A DNA stretch of 64,000 nucleotides from Isoetes taiwanensis (lineage: Eukaryota; Streptophyta; Lycopodiopsida; Isoetales; Isoetaceae): positions 62,001-126,000 of the forward strand of contig JAJEKV010000516.1 of assembly GCA_021234155.1 (NCBI GenBank), read 5' to 3'. Numbering within the stretch: the stretch's first letter is position 1; each line of letters begins with the position of its first letter. Shown here in pieces: positions 58,836-64,000 of the stretch. A program made the translations under genes and the position numbers. Below the pieces are notes generated by a model. It searched no databases. It worked only from the letters and a program-made list of their open reading frames with translations, and had not been told where the DNA came from.

Positions 58836-60093
58836 TTATAGATAGGAATCGGCGATTCTTGTGAAACCTGCCAATATATCCTTTTCTTTTTCTGAAATGA
58901 TGCTCTCGGATGGAACTGGACAGCCTGAGGGACCACAGAATTATTACTATCAAAGCATAAAAAATTCCTTATGATAAATTGGCTCAAAGGCTTACCTGAA
59001 TATGCTTATACTTCTTATGACGGACTCCCATAATGAGGCCATCCTCTGTCCATGCTGTTATCTCCAGTTCGTCATGAGGAAAGCTCTCTCTTTCAATAAC
59101 TAGACTGTGATATCGACATGCGACAAAAGGACTGGAAAAAACATTCAAGCATAAAGTTAGACTCAGCATCTTCAAATTCAGTCCCGCGTTAACACTGGAA
59201 TATGACAAGAAGAAAAGGAAAATTTGTTAAATAATGTTGAACTTTACTTGGGCAAACCAGCTAGGATCCCTGGTTCATCTTTTTCATCATAATATATCTT
59301 GGATACTTTCCCATGAACCACGCCATTAGGAGCTCGAACTATTTTCCCTTCACAAAGAAATTATACTGGAATGTGAGAATCCTTAACGAAATTGCATTCG
59401 TACAAATGCAGATCATAAACATGTACAAAAACCTCTGAAAACCAAACGATTCTAGGTACCTCCAAAAGCTTCTCCAATGCATTGAAGTCCCATGCAAACA
59501 CCGAACAGTGGAATAGTTGGACCTAGCTTAAGAACAGTCTGTAAAGATATTCCTGAATCTTGTGGTGTACCTGCCATCCCAAAGTTCCATAAACCATAAG
59601 TGTTCCAATCTGAATATTAAGTTTCCAGCCCAAGCTTGTTGATTATACCTGGGCCTGGTGATATAACAATACCCTTTGGCCTCATTCTGATCAGAAAAAC
59701 ATAATCAAAAAGAAGGATGTATCAATGCTACCCTTTAAATGCATAAATTAAGAATCTTACTGCTCAAGTTCTTCAACAGTAAGATCATCGTTTCTGTAAA
59801 CTTTGAATCTGCAACCAAGATCCCCAAAGGTACTGCCAATAAAGCTCAGCTGTGAGTGGAAAAGTTATGATATATCTAAGATAAGGAACATATACCTGAC
59901 AGAGATTATATGTGAAACTGTCATAGTTGTCAATAACCACAACTGGTCCCGATTCTGCATTTGAACTAACCGTTGACCCTGCCTGAATTCTTTGCATATG
60001 GGTCGATGAGGGAAGACTAGTCCGGCATAATGAGCCGACAATAATGTGGCTTTGAGGATTGAGACCGAGCATACACTGCATAGCGGCTACCAT
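58836..60093 (-). CDS. ASB1: Anthranilate synthase beta subunit (glutamine amidotransferase), plastid
   Basis: This is the small subunit of anthranilate synthase, which releases ammonia from glutamine for the first committed step of tryptophan synthesis. Seven exons: 60,093-59,896 (transit peptide, then [16 protein letters not shown]); 59,832-59,761 ([17 protein letters not shown]); 59,686-59,649 ([11 protein letters not shown]); 59,570-59,460 ([13 protein letters not shown], then [16 protein letters not shown] with the nucleophilic Cys); 59,347-59,248 ([13 protein letters not shown]); 59,131-58,996 ([20 protein letters not shown], then [19 protein letters not shown]); 58,924-58,836 (VQFHP, then [15 protein letters not shown]). 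All splice sites are GT-AG. Two single-base faults show: an extra T at the start of exon 2 and a missing base within the HPE triad motif in exon 7. The N-terminus ([12 protein letters not shown]...) suits a plastid signal. The exact paralogue is not determinable. Confidence 0.93.
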
Positions 60094-60689
60094 AATGAAT
60101 TTCCGAACTAAACAAACTACACAGGCACAACTAGCACGTTTAACATCTAACCTAAAATGGGTCTAGTGCCCAGCGGCCTGTCTTCAACATTCCATGATAT
60201 CTTAATCCAATAGTTGGGGTCCGCGTTAATCCAGGATGGTATTCAAACTAAAGATGTGATGACGTTGGCTCATGTATGTTTTTGGGTTGCCAGAAGGGCT
60301 AGGGCATACCCTAGTGAAGGAGAAGGATATATGCAGAATATTCTAATAGATGGCGGAGATAGCCGAGACAGATGTATTTTGAAAGGCTGTCATCCTCTTG
60401 ATTTAAGGACCAAAAAAAAACTAGTGGAAATCTGGGGGCTTAGGGTGAAGGTTAGAGTGGGGATATATAAGTTACATTCATGAAGCTTATTTTGACATGA
60501 TTGTCTAGTAGAGTTTGTGTCCCTTAAATCATGATCATCGATCGCATTCAAAAAAAAGTATGCTTTTTGAATCTATCTCAATACTAGACAACGAGAACAA
60601 TATGTGTTAATCGTGGTATGCCATTCCATCTATCGGTTTCTATATGAAGGGTATGTGATGACAATCTTAATTGAGAGATAGTCTTACGA
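60094..60689. other. Upstream flank of the anthranilate synthase gene
   Basis: No gene recognised. An 89-codon plus-strand ORF (60,214-60,483) shows no motif. The promoter of the minus-strand gene should lie here. Confidence 0.4.
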
Positions 60690-61850
60690 TTATTCTGGCG
60701 ATATGTGTAAGGAGATATGCTTGCTCTTTATACTCTTGCAAATCATTGATCTCATTGAGATAGAACTACTTTTAGTGTCTCCATTAGTACTGTTTGCCAC
60801 ATTCACATTTTTCTTCAATGCTAGCTTGGCAACCTGCTCATACAGCTCATATCGTTCCTTGTATTTGATTGATTCCAGCCACATACCCTGTCCCAGCCTT
60901 TTGGCTGACCATTTCAAAATATTAGAATACCACCCTTTCTCTCTTGATTGTTCTAGTGCAAGGCGTGAAAGTCTATATGGATCCATTGCCAAAACTCTAT
61001 TGATATAGCCCGATTATGCGGCATAAAGCATCTACTTCAACTGGCAAAAAACCAGCCTCTGCCAAAAGCATGCAATATGGAGTTTGACTTTTGGCTCCAA
61101 ATCCTTCTAATAAGAATCATATTTGCACTTTTTCTATTATATCCCGACCTTTTTTGGACAGTCCTGGTCCCCAAATAGGACAGCATACAACACAACCGGT
61201 TTCACTGTACACCATAAGGTAATCTTCTTAGTTGCCAATTGTCAAAGTTATTAGATGCACATTGGTAGAACAAGTTGTACAAAGCTCTTAGCCCCGGGAT
61301 GCAGCTTGCGGGCTGCTAGATTCCATCTATAGTTGTTGGTCACCTCAATGTCCAAATATTTGTACTCATAAAGATTTTACAATGTAATCCCTCCAATGAA
61401 AACATCTGTTGAGTCACGTCCTCTAAAAGCCAAGATCTTTGATTTATGTACATTGATCTGAAATTTTCTATGAGTACAAAAGGCATCTAAAGCATCTAAA
61501 TGCTATTGCATTCCACTAGTCGTTCTAGAAATCAATACAATATCGTCTGCAAACATCGATAGTTGGATTACATGCCTTCCCAGTTGTGGACCTACTCCAC
61601 CAAGCCTTGCTAACCAACTTTCAAGCTCATCGATAAATAAACTAAAAAGTGTGGGAGAGCAAGGACAACCCTATTTGACCCCTATATTATTCTTAATCTA
61701 ATTCGGTCCTGTGAATGGAAAGGACATCTCAACAAGAACATGTTTATAAAGACAAGCAACTGCACATTGTAACTCATTTGGAACCTACAACTCTTCAAGT
61801 CTTAATGTGATATAGGAGCAGTAAGCAACAAAAGAACTTTTGGAATGAAT
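60690..61850 (-). mobile_element. LINE 3: decayed reverse transcriptase remnant
   Basis: On the minus strand, frames read GCPCSPTLFSLFIDELESWL (about 61,670), LSMFADDIVLISRTTSGMQ with the catalytic FADD box (about 61,560), DAFCTHRKFQINVHKSKI, and GGITL then LYEYKYLDIEV. These are followed by post-RT sequence and a 100-codon frame ending at 60,690. The FADD box and the order of blocks identify a LINE of a different branch from LINEs 1 and 2, which use YADD. Several in-frame stops make it inactive. Its 5' limit is uncertain. Confidence 0.8.
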
Positions 61851-64000
61851 TGGACACAACCACTCACTCCACCAATAAGACGTGCTTTATTACAGCAGAG
61901 CATGGATATGAACCTTAGTAGATAAGTAGAATAAGTTGGTAAAAACTTTGCTTTTCTATCTCAATTTGCCATGCACTTTGCACAGAGTAAGTAAATTGAG
62001 CCATTTAGTTATCTCGTATTGGATATTAGCAAGGATATTAGTTTTTAACATGACTCTAGCTTCATAAAGGCATCCCACAAAAAAAATCAACTAGACATGG
62101 CCGCAATTTGTGCTTTATGGTTCCATGACAAGAAGGCCTATCTATAGATATTGTAACAATGTATCAAGAGGCAAAGGAAGTACATTGGACAATTGTTTGA
62201 TCCTTGAGAACGTGTGAAGCAGCACATGCTGAGGCCTAGTAGAAAAATGGCTAAAGATGTTGACGACTATGGTGGTTCTTGCATGAAGACATCCCATATG
62301 CTTCGCATATGAACTAGTCTAATCCTATTTGAGTCAATCATTAGTAAAAGTTCAAACTTCAAATGAAACATAACTATTTAGAGTAAGATTTAATCCCGTT
62401 TTCTTTCATGCAAATGTATGTGAAAGCGTGGAGAATCACTTTCATTTCTAACATTTACAGGAAGTGTGGAGGACCACTTTCATTTCTAACATTTACATCA
62501 TTATTGACCTTTAAGCATTTGACATCATTGTTTGGTCATGCATTGTATATCAAGCTTATGTTTATTCCAACATCTTGAGCTATAGTGCATTGACCATAGA
62601 GGAGCTTGGCTATTGGTCTGTTATCCCTTGTTATTATGAATTTAACAAAATATTGATTTAGTATCCAGTCATGATCATAACAAGTTTAATTAAGCATGAA
62701 CGTGAAGAAATTCCTTGAGATGTTGTGTTTAACATTAACAATAAGCACATGTGAACTTACATTTAAGGAGGTAGAAAAACACAAACTAAAAAGTTCTAAA
62801 ATCTAGCAGATCACTTGTTGCTTGGGGCAAGGGTCGTGGAAAGTTATTCGTATCATTTTCTTTTGGTGGGATAGGGTGAATGAAGATGGATAGATCTTTG
62901 AAAGGGATATCCACCTTAAACCTTTCACATTTGAATTGGTCAAAGCTAATTGAGATGGTTATGAGTTTAACCCTTGGTGTTAGGGTTGGAGTGTTATTGA
63001 GGGGAAGGAGAGACATTCCCCTCATCTAGACTCTGGATATAGTTCCAATGTGCATAACTTCGACATGCAATAGTTACAAGAAACAATTTGTATACTAGAT
63101 AATACAAGCATTCGTAACTCGCTCTCCTAAGCTAGCAATGGGACATGGGACTAGAGATTATTTTCTTAAAGACTTATTCTGCTTGCTTTCTTTGTTTAAG
63201 AGTTGAGATTATTTGCATAAAGTGGCTATTAGTTTTAGATGTGAATAAGGTATTCGACAATATAGAAGAGTTGTTTGTCTTTTGTCAATTTGTAATGAAG
63301 CCTTTCTGGGCAATCTATAGTTCTTATAGCATCTATTTCTTTTTCTATTCATGAAGGCAATACTTTTGCAGCAGCACCTTGTTATATAGGTCTTCAATCA
63401 ATATAGAAACAATCTTATATAAAAGAATATTTTCATTTGAGTATGATGCATTCAAAATTTGCAATCTCCTTTTGAATATTGATGCAATAAAAATTGGCAA
63501 TTGATCAGCCTCTTGGCACCCATTTAAGCTAGAAGCATCAATGGGCTCGAGGTAAAGCTCTTTTTGTATATTGACATGTACAAAAGATCCTCTTGATGTT
63601 CCTCTAAAGTGGCAATGTAGGCATGCATAATTACAGAGTGTGTGTTTATATATGCCTTTGGTGGTTGAAATTTCAATGATATCTCTAACATTGTATAAAG
63701 GCTAGCATACTAAACTTTGTTGAACCAGGTTCTTAACATCCTCCATTGTTTAACAATAGATGACCTATATAGTTAACCACAAATGGATCTATTTAAATTT
63801 AGTCGAACTCTTAATCTGCCTTAAAAATACTATAGTTTCTTATCATGTCAAAGCACTTGACATCTGCTCTTATATCCCCTAGACTTTGCCATCTGCAAGA
63901 TAGAGTAAAAAGGAATTGAACGATGGATTTTTATGAAAATTCTTTGCTGTAAATTGTAAGGGTTTGGATATACTAAAATAATGTGCTAATGCATTGTGGG
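61851..64000. other. AT-rich stretch without a recognisable gene
   Basis: Short frames only. A unit of about 36 bases with the core CACTTTCATTTCTAACATTTA is repeated in tandem at 62,424-62,497. I saw nothing else of note to the window end. Confidence 0.4.

Overview
The window is nuclear DNA from a land plant with a large, repeat-rich genome. The genes have plant-type GT-AG introns, and several belong to plant families: a POWERDRESS-type SANT co-repressor, a plastid anthranilate synthase beta subunit, a UGT with a PSPG box, and a trihelix-like factor. Between them lie long spans of decayed retrotransposons. A fern or other non-flowering vascular plant is my best guess from the gene divergence and repeat style, but the sequence does not prove the lineage. 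I saw no rRNA, tRNA, organelle or bacterial sequence.

Layout. 1-4,294: two diverged LTR copies on the minus strand flank a short internal region. Its first ORF starts with a near copy of the histone H3 tail. 5,640-7,020: a decayed Ty3/gypsy integrase plus chromodomain. 9,520-9,960: a promoter-like block with five CACGTG boxes and telo-box motifs. 11,172-17,586: the POWERDRESS-like gene. 18,300-21,300: tandem repeats, a possible small exon and a T-rich block. 21,303-26,170: a decayed LINE. 26,500-28,600: unidentified sequence. 28,612-36,540: a better-preserved L1-type LINE carrying two near-identical hAT-like non-autonomous elements. 36,541-40,840: mostly intergenic, with a duplicated repeat. 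41,075-42,400: an unidentified protein remnant. 43,000-49,900: mostly empty. 49,930-51,765: a gene-like locus of unknown family. 52,288-53,730: a UGT. 55,085-57,884: an unidentified exon, a kinase fragment and a trihelix-like gene. 58,836-60,093: the anthranilate synthase beta subunit. 60,690-61,850: a third LINE remnant. 61,850-64,000: no gene seen.

The genes do not form a pathway. The POWERDRESS-like protein would act in histone deacetylation, the beta subunit in tryptophan synthesis in plastids, and the UGT in conjugation of small molecules.

Nearly every recognisable gene keeps clean splice sites and conserved motifs but switches frame through single-base indels, often in homopolymers. 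Residual long-read errors and a run of young pseudogenes both fit. I therefore treat the genes as real loci whose printed frames should not be trusted. The observations most worth following are the H3-tail mimic in the LTR element (2,093 to 1,995), the twin hAT-like elements and the G-box cluster.
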